The notes under the pieces were generated by a model. The model saw only the letters and a program-made list of their open reading frames with translations, made no database searches and was not told the origin of the DNA. Below, piece by piece: positions 8,051 through 16,307 of a stretch of DNA of 45,301 nucleotides (position 1 is its first letter; each line of letters opens with the position of its first letter). The translations under genes were made by a program, and so were the position numbers. The DNA is taken from assembly GCA_029862205.1 (NCBI GenBank), contig JAOTXT010000032.1:1-45301 (forward strand), in the 5' to 3' direction. This DNA is from Paracoccaceae bacterium (GTDB lineage: Bacteria; Pseudomonadota; Alphaproteobacteria; Rhodobacterales; Rhodobacteraceae).

Positions 8051-8443
8051 ATGTCCGACCCGAAAACAGAAACCGCCGCCGTTCTGGATGCCAATCAGGC
8101 ATTCTACGGCGCCATGCGCAAGGGCGACCTTCAGGCGATGGAGCGGCTTTGGGCGCGTGGACGGCGGGCGACGTGCACGCACCCAGGGGGCCCGGCCATC
8201 GTCGGACGCGGGCCCGTCATCGCAAGCTGGCGCATGATCCTGACCCGCCATCCGCCGCCGATCACCGCCGTCGACGAGCACGCGGTCGTCACCGGGAACA
8301 CGGCCATGGTGCTTTGCCGCGAGATCCTGGGCAGCGAAGCGCCGTTCATCGAGTTGATTGCGACCAATACCTGGACGCACGAGAACGGCGCATGGCGGAT
8401 CGTCAACCACCAGGCGGCGCAGATTCCCGGTTCCAGCGACTGA
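8051..8443 (+). CDS. SnoaL-like / NTF2-fold small protein
   Basis: 130 residues. The pattern VLDANQAFYGAMRKGDLQAME, a central Trp, CTHPGGPAIVGRGPVIASWR, and the C-terminal TNTWTHENGAWRIVNHQA is typical of the SnoaL/DUF4440-type NTF2 fold (often ketosteroid-isomerase-like or ligand-binding). The start at 8051 is preferred over 7997 because the family begins close to this point and the added residues are not protein-like; GGGGG precedes it by a few bases. It is 30 bp upstream of the iron-sulfur subunit gene and may be co-transcribed with it. Its function is unknown. Confidence 0.8.
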   Translation: MSDPKTETAAVLDANQAFYGAMRKGDLQAMERLWARGRRATCTHPGGPAIVGRGPVIASWRMILTRHPPPITAVDEHAVVTGNTAMVLCREILGSEAPFIELIATNTWTHENGAWRIVNHQAAQIPGSSD

Positions 8444-8473
8444 ACCCACGAGGCACGCGCCCATGGCTGGCCT

Positions 8474-9190
8474 ATGACTGAAGGCATGATGGACGTCTCG
8501 GTCTGGCGCGGCGACGCGTCCGGCGGGCGGTTCCAACGCTTCGAGGTGCCGGCGCGGACCAGCCAGACGGTGCTGGATGTCGTGGCCTGGATCCAGCAGA
8601 ACGCCGATCCGACGCTCAGCTACCGGTTCGCTTGCCGGGTGGGCATGTGCGGCTCGTGCGCGATGATGGTCAACGGGCAGCCGCGCTGGACCTGCCGGAC
8701 CCATGTGGACCGCGTGACCTCGGATGGGCGGCTGGAAATCGCTCCCCTGCGCAACTTGGCCGTCATCAAGGACTTGGCCGCCGACATGGACCCGTTCTTC
8801 GAGAAATGGGTCACGGCGGAAGCGGTTTTCCACCCTGCCCGCAGCCGCGACGAAGCGGTCGAGCGGGTCAATCCCGATGACCCGGCGCGCCAACAGGTGG
8901 ATGCCGCGATCGAGTGCATCAATTGCGCGATCTGCTACGCGGCCTGCGATACAGTGGCGGCGAACCCGGACTATCTGGGCCCCGCCGCGCTCAATCGCGC
9001 CTGGACGTTGGTGAACGACACCAAGGACGCGGGCCGGACGGCGGTGCTGGACGCGGTCTCGGGCGCTGGCGGGTGCCACAACTGCCACTCGATGGGAAGC
9101 TGCGCGCAGTTCTGCCCGAACGAGCTCAATCCGATGAACGCCATTGCCGGGCTGAAGCGCGCGACCGCACGGCGGTTCTTGGGGGGCTGA
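8474..9190 (+). CDS. Fumarate reductase/succinate dehydrogenase-like iron-sulfur subunit
   Basis: 238 residues carrying the electron-transfer chain between flavin and quinone. The [2Fe-2S] motif is C-x4-C-x2-C-x11-C (from CRVGMCGSC), the [4Fe-4S] motif is CINCAICYAAC, followed by Asp rather than the usual Pro, and the [3Fe-4S]-type motif is CHSMGSCAQFCP near residue 205. First of four overlapping or tightly packed genes in the order B-C-D-A, unlike the usual sdhCDAB, so this is probably a second, specialised complex rather than the citric-acid-cycle enzyme. A start 5 codons later (MMDV) is possible. Confidence 0.9.
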   Translation: MTEGMMDVSVWRGDASGGRFQRFEVPARTSQTVLDVVAWIQQNADPTLSYRFACRVGMCGSCAMMVNGQPRWTCRTHVDRVTSDGRLEIAPLRNLAVIKDLAADMDPFFEKWVTAEAVFHPARSRDEAVERVNPDDPARQQVDAAIECINCAICYAACDTVAANPDYLGPAALNRAWTLVNDTKDAGRTAVLDAVSGAGGCHNCHSMGSCAQFCPNELNPMNAIAGLKRATARRFLGG

Positions 9191-9191
9191 C

Positions 9192-9524
9192 ATGCTTGGC
9201 ATGAAGCTCTACATGGCCCAGCGCCTGTCGGCCCTGATCATGGCGCCGTTGGTGATCGGGCATGTGGGCGTGATGATCTATGCGGTGCAGGGGGGCCTCA
9301 GCGCCGCCGAGATCCTGGGGCGCACCCAGGGCAGCGTCGCCTGGACGCTGTTCTATGGGCTGTTCGTGGTCGCCGTCTCTATCCACGGGGCAATCGGGCT
9401 GCGGGTGGTGCTGTTCGAGACCGTCAAGCTGCGCGGTGGCGGCCTGAATGCGGTGACCTGGGTGATCTTCCTCGGCCTCATGATCCTGGGCAGCCGCGCC
9501 GTTTGGGCGGTGACGGTTCCATGA
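9192..9524 (+). CDS. Fumarate reductase/SDH-like membrane anchor subunit (first cytochrome b half)
   Basis: 110 residues with three predicted membrane helices. Candidate haem ligands His24 (VIGHVG) and His65 (VSIHGAIGLR) sit in helices 1 and 2. The pattern QRLSALI...GHVG...HGAIGLR is matched in the next gene (HRVSGAL...AHFL...HALGGLR), so the two subunits are paralogous. Family knowledge: two small anchors with four His ligands can hold two haem b groups (type A complexes). Starts 1 bp after the iron-sulfur gene; overlaps the next gene by 4 bp. Confidence 0.82.
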   Translation: MLGMKLYMAQRLSALIMAPLVIGHVGVMIYAVQGGLSAAEILGRTQGSVAWTLFYGLFVVAVSIHGAIGLRVVLFETVKLRGGGLNAVTWVIFLGLMILGSRAVWAVTVP

Positions 9525-9862
9525 TCAGGCCGCACCGCTCGCACCCCTTGTGGTTCGCATTCCTCCTGCACCGGGTCTCGGGTGCCCTGCTGGCGCTGTT
9601 CCTGCCGGCGCATTTCCTGGTGCTGGCGACAGCGCTGACATCTCCGCAAGCCTTGGATGGCGCGCTGGCCTGGACGGATAACACTCTGGTGAAGCTGGCG
9701 GAATTCGGCCTGGTCTTCCTGCTGGCGGTCCATGCGCTGGGTGGGCTCCGCCTGCTGGCGCTGGAATTCCTGCCCTGGACCAGCGGTCAGAAGACCCTTG
9801 CAGCCTCTGCTGTGGCGCTGGCGGTTCTGGTCTCCGGCACCTTCTTCCTGAGCGCGGTCTGA
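9521..9862 (+). CDS. Fumarate reductase/SDH-like membrane anchor subunit (second cytochrome b half)
   Basis: 113 residues, three predicted helices. His17 (LLHRVSG), His31 (LPAHFL) and His71 (LAVHALGGLR) are placed as in SdhC/SdhD-type cytochromes. The ATG at 9521 overlaps the upstream stop as ATGA and is preferred over an in-frame start at 9503. The stop overlaps the flavoprotein start by 1 bp (TGATG). Hydrophobic and small, it anchors the complex in the inner membrane. Confidence 0.82.
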   Translation: MIRPHRSHPLWFAFLLHRVSGALLALFLPAHFLVLATALTSPQALDGALAWTDNTLVKLAEFGLVFLLAVHALGGLRLLALEFLPWTSGQKTLAASAVALAVLVSGTFFLSAV

Positions 9863-11625
9863 TGACCCAAATTCCTCAAAGACCGATCGAGCGCCACGAC
9901 ACCGACATCCTGATCATCGGCTCGGGCGGCGCGGGGCTTTTCGCCGCGCTCCATGCCTTGCAAGCCGCGCCGGACGCCAAGGTTACCCTCGCGGTCAAGG
10001 GCCTGATCGGCAAATGTGGCTGCACCCGCATGGTCCAGGGCGGCTACAACGTGGCGCTGGGGCCGGGCGACAGTGTCGAGCGGCACTTCATGGACACGAT
10101 CGTCGGCGGCAAGTGGCTGCCGGACCAGGACATGGCCTGGCGCCTTTGCGAGACCGCCGTGGTCCGCGTGCGCGAGCTGGAAAATGAGGTCGGCTGCTTC
10201 TTTGACCGCAATAACGACGGCTCGCTGCACCACAAGGCCTTTGCCGGGCAGACCGCCGACCGCACGGTTCACAAGGGCGACCTGACAGGGATCGAGATCA
10301 TCAGCCGCCTGATGGAGCAGGTGCTGGCCCGGCCGGTGGAGAAGTTGCAGGAGCACCGCGCCATTGGTCTGATTCCGGCCGCCGACGGCTCGAGCCTCGC
10401 CGGTGTTCTCTTCATCGACATGCGCACCGGCGGCTTCCGCTTCGACCGCGCGCGTGCGGTCTTGATGGCGACCGGCGGCGGGCCGACCATGTACAAGTAT
10501 CATACCCCCTCGGGCGACAAGACCATGGACGGGCTGGCCATGGCGTTGCGCGCGGGGCTACCCTTGCGCGACATGGAGATGGTGCAGTTCCACCCGACGG
10601 GCTTGCTCGCGGGGACCGGCACCAAGATGACCGGCACCGTGCTGGAGGAAGGCTTGCGCGGCGCCGGCGGGCACCTGCTGAATGAGGCGGGCACGCGATT
10701 CATGTTCGACCACGACCCGAAGGGCGAACGCGCCACCCGCGACATCGTCAGCCGAGCCATCTATGCGGAGATGCAGGGGCAGAACGCCACGCCCAATGGC
10801 GGGGTCTATATCTCGATGAACCATCTGGGACCCAAGACCGTGGCCGAGAAGTTCAAGGGCATGGTGAAACGCTGCGCCGATTGCGGCTTCGACCTGGCGG
10901 CGGGTCGGGTCGAGGTGGTGCCGACGGCGCATTACTTCATGGGCGGCGTGGTGGTGGACCCGGACACAAGGACCGCCCTGCCCGGCCTCTACGTGGCGGG
11001 CGAGGATGCGGGCGGGGCGCATGGCTCGAATCGCCTCGGCGGCAACGGGGTGGCGAATTCCACCGTCTATGGCGGCGTGGCGGGCGACGTGATGGGGGTG
11101 GAAATCACGGGGCGGTTGCTGGCCGATCCTGACGAGACGGTGCTGGAGGCCGAGATCGCCCGTGCCAGCCGGCCCCTCGGCGTCAAGCCCGGCAATGTCC
11201 AACCGTTGCGCGAGACGCTGATGGAGGCGATGTGGGACGATGTGGGCGTGATCCGCGACCGTGACGGCTTGCGGCACGGCCTGACCCGGATTGCCGAAAT
11301 CCGCGAGGAACTGGCCACCATCGGCGTCGCGGGCGACAACCTGGCCTTCAACCTGACCTGGCACGACTGGTTGAATTTGGCGTCGCTGATCGACATCTCC
11401 GAGGTAATCGCCCGCGCCGCGTTGGCCCGCGAGAACTCCCGCGGTGCCCATTGGCGCGACGATTTCCGGGAGGAAGGGGACTTGGAGGCGAGTTATTTTA
11501 CGGTTGCCCGGCAAGGCGCGGAGGGCCTGGAGGTGACGCGGGAGCCGGTCCGCTTCACGATCGTGCGGCCGGGCGAAACGGTTTTGCCCGAAGGCGAACC
11601 CGAGACGCTGGTCGCGGCGCTGTAG
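9862..11625 (+). CDS. Fumarate reductase/succinate dehydrogenase-like flavoprotein subunit, lacks the flavin-linking His
   Basis: 587 residues. The FAD-binding Rossmann motif is IIGSGGAGLFAAL near residue 18. Substrate-site residues of the SdhA/FrdA family are present: QFHPTG, EEGLRGAGG, the proton-shuttle Arg in TRDIVSRAI, AHYFMGG, and HGSNRLGGN. At the place of the SHT motif whose His binds FAD covalently in SdhA/FrdA, this protein has GCT (in GKCGCTRMVQGG), so Cys replaces His. The Thr of the VTEG motif is Glu here. Redox function on a C4-dicarboxylate is likely; FAD is probably not linked through His. In E. coli FrdA, replacing this His preserves fumarate reduction but largely abolishes succinate oxidation, which hints at a reductase. 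Last gene of the four-gene unit. Confidence 0.9.
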   Translation: MTQIPQRPIERHDTDILIIGSGGAGLFAALHALQAAPDAKVTLAVKGLIGKCGCTRMVQGGYNVALGPGDSVERHFMDTIVGGKWLPDQDMAWRLCETAVVRVRELENEVGCFFDRNNDGSLHHKAFAGQTADRTVHKGDLTGIEIISRLMEQVLARPVEKLQEHRAIGLIPAADGSSLAGVLFIDMRTGGFRFDRARAVLMATGGGPTMYKYHTPSGDKTMDGLAMALRAGLPLRDMEMVQFHPTGLLAGTGTKMTGTVLEEGLRGAGGHLLNEAGTRFMFDHDPKGERATRDIVSRAIYAEMQGQNATPNGGVYISMNHLGPKTVAEKFKGMVKRCADCGFDLAAGRVEVVPTAHYFMGGVVVDPDTRTALPGLYVAGEDAGGAHGSNRLGGNGVANSTVYGGVAGDVMGVEITGRLLADPDETVLEAEIARASRPLGVKPGNVQPLRETLMEAMWDDVGVIRDRDGLRHGLTRIAEIREELATIGVAGDNLAFNLTWHDWLNLASLIDISEVIARAALARENSRGAHWRDDFREEGDLEASYFTVARQGAEGLEVTREPVRFTIVRPGETVLPEGEPETLVAAL

Positions 11626-11669
11626 GGCGGGGTTTCACCCCGCCATGGTGGGTTGAAAACCCACCCTAC
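11622..11669. repeat. REP-like double hairpin abutting the flavoprotein stop codon
   Basis: Two adjacent hairpins, GGGCGGGGT/ACCCCGCC and GGTGGGTT/AACCCACC, are flanked by GTAGGG and CCCTAC, making a 48-bp near-palindromic REPIN-like unit. It overlaps the TAG stop at 11623-11625. The layout (two short inverted hairpins with mirrored ends) is that of bacterial repetitive extragenic palindromes. It may also slow 3'-end decay of the mRNA. Confidence 0.6.
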
Positions 11670-11709
11670 GATGATTTGATTGCCCCGAGTCACCCGGGGA
11701 AATGCCTTT

Positions 11710-11799
11710 CCGGGGCGTCAGCCCCGGATCGCGCCCGACCCGCCCGCCGGAGAATTAACGGGGCGCAGGCGCGAACGCGCCCACCCCCGGGTCGCGCGC
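11710..11799. repeat. GC-rich hairpins, REP-like
   Basis: A perfect 7-bp hairpin CCGGGGC/GCCCCGG (11710-11727) is followed by a long imperfect hairpin. Its outer arms are GCGCCCGACCC (11731-11741) and GGGTCGCGCGC (11789-11799), with one mismatch, and it contains an inner GGCGCG/CGCGCC hairpin (11768-11781). The arm GCGCCCGACCC recurs at 12897-12907, which marks both as members of one repeat family. The remaining part of 11626-11881 holds no gene; the promoter of the next operon should lie in 11800-11880. Confidence 0.5.
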
Positions 11800-11881
11800 A
11801 ATCCTATTTGCTTGAGCGCGCATCCGTGACCTTATGGGTTGTCCGGTCTAGATTGTGATGTGAACACCTGAACGGAATGGA

Positions 11882-12850
11882 GTGTCCGTGATCCGCATCG
11901 ACCTCATCCAATCCACCGCCGAGACCTTGATGGACAAGGCCGCCATCGAGATTCCGGAGGATTATCTGGAGGGGCTCAAGGCCGCTGCCGCGGTCGAGGA
12001 CGGCGATCTCTCCTCCTTCGTCCTCCAGGCCATGCTGGAAAACTACGAGGCCGCCAAGGAGGATCGGCGCGCCATGTGCGGCGATACGGGCTGCCCGCGC
12101 TGGTATGTGAAGCTCTCGAACACCGCCCAGGTCGAGGGCGGGCCGGTGGCGCTGGAAGCCGCGCTCCGCCGCGCCACGGCGAATGCCACCAACGGCGTGC
12201 CGCTGCGGCCGAACCGGGTCCATCCGCTGTGGCGCACGGACCACGACAACAATGTCGGCATCGGCGCGCCCGAGATCGAATACGGGTTCGAGCCCGAACC
12301 GCAAGGCGACTGGATCGACCTCACCACCGTGCACAAGGGCGGCCTCTTCGGCACCGATTACCGGATGCTTTTCCCCAGCGACGGGATCGAGGGGATCAAG
12401 CGGTTCTATCTCGACAGCCTGGTCGCCTTCGGCAAGCGCGGGCTCGCCTGCCAGCCGGCGATCATCGGCATCGGGCTCGGCGGCTCGAAGGACACCTGCA
12501 TGGTTCTGGGCAAGCGGGCGGCGTGTCTGAGGACCGTCGGCGACCGCAACCCGGACCCGAAAATCGCGGCGCTGGAGATGGAGTTCAAGGAGCTCGGCAA
12601 TTCCATCGGCATGGGCGCGATGGGCTTTGTCGGCAAGTCCATGGTGGTCGATTGCCATATCGAGGTCGGCTATTGCCATACCGGCGGCATGCAGATGTCG
12701 GTGCACGCCTTCTGCCTGTCGTCGCGCCGGGCGGTGGCCCGGATCTGGGCCGATGGCCGGGTCGAGCACCGGACCGATCCCGAATGGTTCACCCCCTACC
12801 AGCGGCGCGAAACCGTCGAGTGGGGCGACGCGATGATGGCAGCGGAATAG
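11882..12850 (+). CDS. Class I fumarate hydratase / tartrate dehydratase, alpha subunit
   Basis: 322 residues of the N-terminal (Fumerase) half of the two-subunit class I [4Fe-4S] hydro-lyases, which interconvert fumarate and malate or dehydrate tartrate. Cluster-ligand candidates are in MCGDTGCPRWYVKL, GSKDTCMVLGKRA and MSVHAFCLSSRRA. GIGLGGSKDT and the GNSIGMGAMG stretch are typical. The beta subunit follows after a 194-bp gap filled by hairpins. Location next to a fumarate-reductase-like complex suggests linked C4-dicarboxylate chemistry. Sequence does not separate fumarase from tartrate dehydratase. The start codon reported is the non-ATG one at 11882; a GTG/ATG choice within a few codons is unresolved. 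Confidence 0.88.
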   Translation: MSVIRIDLIQSTAETLMDKAAIEIPEDYLEGLKAAAAVEDGDLSSFVLQAMLENYEAAKEDRRAMCGDTGCPRWYVKLSNTAQVEGGPVALEAALRRATANATNGVPLRPNRVHPLWRTDHDNNVGIGAPEIEYGFEPEPQGDWIDLTTVHKGGLFGTDYRMLFPSDGIEGIKRFYLDSLVAFGKRGLACQPAIIGIGLGGSKDTCMVLGKRAACLRTVGDRNPDPKIAALEMEFKELGNSIGMGAMGFVGKSMVVDCHIEVGYCHTGGMQMSVHAFCLSSRRAVARIWADGRVEHRTDPEWFTPYQRRETVEWGDAMMAAE

Positions 12851-12878
12851 CTCGTGCGACACCGAATCGAATTCTCTT

Positions 12879-12924
12879 GCCCGGCGGAGCCGGGCAGCGC
12901 CCGACCCTCCCCCCGGGAGGGCGC
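12879..12924. repeat. Paired GC hairpins between the hydro-lyase subunit genes (REP-like)
   Basis: Hairpin 1 is GCCCGGC/GCCGGGC with a GGA loop (12879-12895). Hairpin 2 is CCCTCCC/GGGAGGG with a CCC loop (12905-12921), bracketed by GCGC. It shares the GCGCCCGACCC motif with the repeat at 11731. It separates two genes expected to be made in equal amounts. Confidence 0.55.
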
Positions 12925-13044
12925 ACGGCGATGCCGATTGCAGCGAGACCGGCGTCAATGCTTTGAAGAGGTATACCTAGAAGAAGCGCCGCGATGCGCC
13001 CACCCAGGATCGGGCGCTGCCCTCAGCCAACGCAGGCAGAAAGT

Positions 13045-13716
13045 ATGACCTCCCCCCGCAAAATCCGCCTCTCGACAACGCCCACGCCCGAGGCGCTGGC
13101 GGAGTTGCAACTGGGCGATATCGTCTATCTGGACGGCCTAATGTACACCGCCCGCGAGGGCGTCTATATGCGCGCACTGGAGGAGAAGGCGAACATCCCG
13201 ATGGAGCTGCCGAAGGAATCGGCCGCGAATTTCCACTGCTCGCCCGCGGCCTCGATCAACAAGGACGGCTCCTACGCCATGGGCGCGGTCACCGCGACCG
13301 CCTCGTTCCGGTTCGCCAAGTGGATCGGCGAGTGGTTCGAGAAATCCGGCGCCAAGCTGATCGTCGGCAAGGGCGGCATGAGCCACCAGACCTACGCCGA
13401 GCATTTCGTGCCCAACGGCGCCATCTATCTCTCGACCGTCGGCTATGGCACCGGCGCGCTGCTCGGCCGGGGCGTCGAGAATGTCGAAGCCGTGCACTGG
13501 CATGAAGAATTGGGGCTCGCCCAGGCCATGTGGGTCTTGAAGTGCGACAATATGGGGCCGTTCATCGTTGCCTCGGATCTCCAGGGAAACTGCCTCTTCG
13601 AGCGCGAGAACGCCAAGATCGCCAAGGGGCTCGAGAAGGTCTACGAGGGCACCAGGCCCGCGGTGCTGAAGCGGTTCGGAGAGACCGACGACCGCTCGGA
13701 CGAGTTGATCGGATGA
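13045..13716 (+). CDS. Class I fumarate hydratase / tartrate dehydratase, beta subunit
   Basis: 223 residues of the C-terminal (Fumerase_C) half. It opens LQLGDIVYLDGLMYTAREGVYMRAL and has the swivelling-domain motif KLIVGKGGMSHQTYAE, followed by the LSTVGYGTGALLGRG and EELGLAQAMWVLKC region. The start at 13045 (AGAAAGT-ATG) fits the family N-terminus better than the upstream ATG at 12994. It overlaps the downstream serine-hydrolase start by 4 bp. Confidence 0.88.
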   Translation: MTSPRKIRLSTTPTPEALAELQLGDIVYLDGLMYTAREGVYMRALEEKANIPMELPKESAANFHCSPAASINKDGSYAMGAVTATASFRFAKWIGEWFEKSGAKLIVGKGGMSHQTYAEHFVPNGAIYLSTVGYGTGALLGRGVENVEAVHWHEELGLAQAMWVLKCDNMGPFIVASDLQGNCLFERENAKIAKGLEKVYEGTRPAVLKRFGETDDRSDELIG

Positions 13717-14861
13717 GCATCGCGGAGACATCGATCAAGCGCGGCGGCGTGGCCTACTACCCGCCGAAAGGCCGGGCATGGGAGGGGATCGACGCCGCAG
13801 CCGCTGGTGCCGATCCGAAAAAACTCGTCGCCGCCGCCGATTTCGCCATGCGCCACGAAAGCCCGTGGCCCCGTGATCTCGACGATGCTGGCAGCGTTCC
13901 GGGCCTGACCGAAATCGAGCCACCCCCCTGGAATGAGGCGCTGGGACCGTTCAAGCCGCGCGGCGGGCCAAACGGGCTGGTGCTCAAGGGCGGGCGCATT
14001 CTGGCGCAATGGGGCGACCCGGCCCGGATCGACATGACCTTCAGCATCGCCAAGAGCTATCTGGCCTGCCTGGCGGGGCTCGCCGTCGGCGACGGCCTGA
14101 TCCCCGATATCGACCGGCCGGTCGCCGAGACCGTTTCGGCGCCCGAATTCGCTTCTGACCGCAACGCCCTGGTCACCTGGCGCCACCTGCTGACCCAGAC
14201 CAGCGAATGGGAGGGGACGCTCTTCAGCAAACCTGACCTGGTCGACCGCAACCGCCAGGTGGGTGCTGGCGGCGACAATAGCCGCAAGGGAACCCATCGC
14301 GACCTGGCCGCGCCGGGCAGCTACTGGGAGTACAACGACGTGCGGGTCAATGTGCTGTCACTGGCCTTGCTGCAGGTCTTCCGGCAACCCCTGCCCCAGG
14401 TCCTGAAGGCGCGCATCATGGGTCCGATTGGCGCCTCGGATGGCTGGTCCTGGCACGGTTACCGGAATTCGGCGGTCGAGATTGACGGCCAGACCATGGT
14501 CTCGGTCCCTGGCGGCACCCATTGGGGCGGCGGCATCCAGATCGACAGTTTCGATCATGCGCGCTTCGCGCTGCTGATCCAGCGGGACGGGGTCTGGGAG
14601 GGACGGCGTCTGTTACCTCAGGGCTGGACGGACCAGATGCGCGCGCCATCGGTCATCAATGACGGCTACGGCTTCCTTTGGTGGCTGAATACGGGGCGGC
14701 GCGAATGGCCCGCAGCATCAGAACAGGCTTACGCGGCTATCGGTGCCGGCACCAACATCATCCTGATCGATCCGGCCCATGATCTGGTCATGGTCGCGCG
14801 CTGGGTCGATGGCGAGGCGGTGCAGGACTTGGTCGCCCATGTGATCGGCGCATTGGCCTAA
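13713..14861 (+). CDS. Serine hydrolase of the beta-lactamase/class C (AmpC-like) family
   Basis: 382 residues. The nucleophile motif SxxK is present as TFSIAKSYLACLAGLA, the YxN motif as WEYNDVRVN, and the C-terminal KTG-like strand as AIGAGTN. No signal peptide is visible, so it is probably a cytoplasmic esterase or amidase rather than a beta-lactamase. The start ATG overlaps the stop of the fumarase beta gene (GGATGAGC). Substrate is unknown; operon context suggests a dicarboxylate ester or amide, by inference only. Confidence 0.85.
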   Translation: MSIAETSIKRGGVAYYPPKGRAWEGIDAAAAGADPKKLVAAADFAMRHESPWPRDLDDAGSVPGLTEIEPPPWNEALGPFKPRGGPNGLVLKGGRILAQWGDPARIDMTFSIAKSYLACLAGLAVGDGLIPDIDRPVAETVSAPEFASDRNALVTWRHLLTQTSEWEGTLFSKPDLVDRNRQVGAGGDNSRKGTHRDLAAPGSYWEYNDVRVNVLSLALLQVFRQPLPQVLKARIMGPIGASDGWSWHGYRNSAVEIDGQTMVSVPGGTHWGGGIQIDSFDHARFALLIQRDGVWEGRRLLPQGWTDQMRAPSVINDGYGFLWWLNTGRREWPAASEQAYAAIGAGTNIILIDPAHDLVMVARWVDGEAVQDLVAHVIGALA

Positions 14862-16297
14862 AACGAGCCCCCCGTCCGGAACCCGCCGCCGCCCGAGCGC
14901 CGACCGCCCCCAAATCCACCACCGATCGGGCCCAGCGGTCCCGGGAACTTGACCCGCCCGCCGGTTGGCGAACGCAGCCCGCCACTGCCGAAGCCCGGAT
15001 CGGCGCGGTGCTTGTTGAACCGCTGCGCGCGGCGCAGCGCGTCCCAAAGGCCCCGTGAAGAAAGCGCCCCTTTCAGGAACTGCCCCAGCACCATCGTTAG
15101 CATCGAGGGGTCCGAGAACTCGGAGTTGCGGCTGTCGAAGCGGCGCCGCCGGAACGTGCCGATGACCTCCTCCAGCTCGCTCACCCGGCGCACCTGGGTC
15201 TGCTGCATCGCGCGCAGATGCTCGATCTCGCGCTCAAGATCATCACGGCGCTCGGTCAGGTCATCCAGCTTCTCGACCACGAAATCGTCATCCGGCAGCG
15301 GGGTCGCGCTGGCGTCGCGGTAAAGCGCGCGGATCGATTCCTGCCGATAGGCGCTGGTCAGCAGATCCAGCGCCTTGCGGTAGCTGTCGCTTTCGCCACT
15401 CAGCAGCGCGGCGCGGCGCTCGTGCAAGCCAGCATCCGCTTTCTCGTCGCGCGCCATCGCCTCGTCTAGCGCCGCCAGCTCGGCCTCGAGCACGTCGAAG
15501 TCCTGCGCCTGGGCCGCCACTCCGTCGGTCTCCATGGCGCCGCGTTCCATCTCTTCCAGCCGCGCGGTCTCGGCCTCGGCCGCCACCCGTTTGTCGTCAG
15601 CGTGTTCCGACAGCTTCTCGGGCAGGCGCAGCAGCATCGAGTAGTTCGGCCGCAGGCGCTCGAAGCGGCAGATCTCGGCCACCTTCCGGTCGAGCCAGCG
15701 GATCACCGGCCAGGCGCTGTATTCGGAAGTGCCGTAGCCGCGCGCCCAAAGATACATGAACAGGGCCTCGTCCTCGAAAGGCTTACCCTTCTCGAGTCGG
15801 TCCTCCATCGCCTGATCGGCCTTGCGCTGGGCGCGTTTATAGACCGCCTCGGCCTGTTCGGCCTGCTCGAGTTGGGCGGCGAAGTCCGGGTCCTTGGCAA
15901 GCCGGGCCTGGACCTTGGCCTCGGCCTCGTCGATCTGGAGGGCCAGTTTGTCGAGCCGGGTGACCAGGGCGGCGCGCTCCTTATTGCGGGTGCCGCGGTC
16001 CCCTTCCCGCCCGGCCAGCTCCTGGTCAATGGCCTCGATCTGAGCCCGGTGCTCGTCGAGCAGGTCGAGCGCCCGGCGCTCGGCGGCGTCGAGATCGCCG
16101 ACGACCTGGTCGCGCACCATCTCGTCGAGCCTGAGGCCAGCCAGCTCGCGATAGATCCCGCCTTCCTCGCGCTGCAGCTCCGCCAGCGACTCCGATGCCG
16201 TGCGCAAACGCGCCCCGGTCGTCTCGAGATCGGCCTTGGCCTCGCGCAGCCCCTCCTGCATCGAGCCGAGCGCGCTGGATCCGCTAAGGAATTTCAC
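14858..16297 (-). CDS. Coiled-coil protein with Gly-rich tail (third gene of the TelA/DUF6384 operon)
   Basis: 479 residues from GTG 16297, chosen because GAGG lies 8 nt upstream and overlaps the stop of the preceding gene; a GTG at 16330 is possible. Long charged heptad-rich stretches (about residues 10-180 and 230-410) predict coiled coils. A central globular part has FEDEALFMYLWARGYGTSEY and VIRWLDRKVAEICRFERLRPNY. The last 60 residues are Gly/Arg-rich (GGGFGGGRRSGGGGFRTGG). No named domain or catalytic motif is recognised. It tail-overlaps the serine-hydrolase stop by 4 bp on the other strand. The operon context suggests a structural or membrane-associated partner. Confidence 0.8.
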   Translation of the reverse strand: MKFLSGSSALGSMQEGLREAKADLETTGARLRTASESLAELQREEGGIYRELAGLRLDEMVRDQVVGDLDAAERRALDLLDEHRAQIEAIDQELAGREGDRGTRNKERAALVTRLDKLALQIDEAEAKVQARLAKDPDFAAQLEQAEQAEAVYKRAQRKADQAMEDRLEKGKPFEDEALFMYLWARGYGTSEYSAWPVIRWLDRKVAEICRFERLRPNYSMLLRLPEKLSEHADDKRVAAEAETARLEEMERGAMETDGVAAQAQDFDVLEAELAALDEAMARDEKADAGLHERRAALLSGESDSYRKALDLLTSAYRQESIRALYRDASATPLPDDDFVVEKLDDLTERRDDLEREIEHLRAMQQTQVRRVSELEEVIGTFRRRRFDSRNSEFSDPSMLTMVLGQFLKGALSSRGLWDALRRAQRFNKHRADPGFGSGGLRSPTGGRVKFPGPLGPIGGGFGGGRRSGGGGFRTGGSF

Positions 16298-16307
16298 CGG
16301 TCGCGCC

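Noticed and set aside
7298..9202. 634-residue minus-strand open frame
   Set aside because: It overlaps several real genes in both directions (the cyclotransferase-like gene, the SnoaL gene and the iron-sulfur subunit) and is Arg/Gly/Pro-rich, a shadow frame typical of GC-rich DNA.
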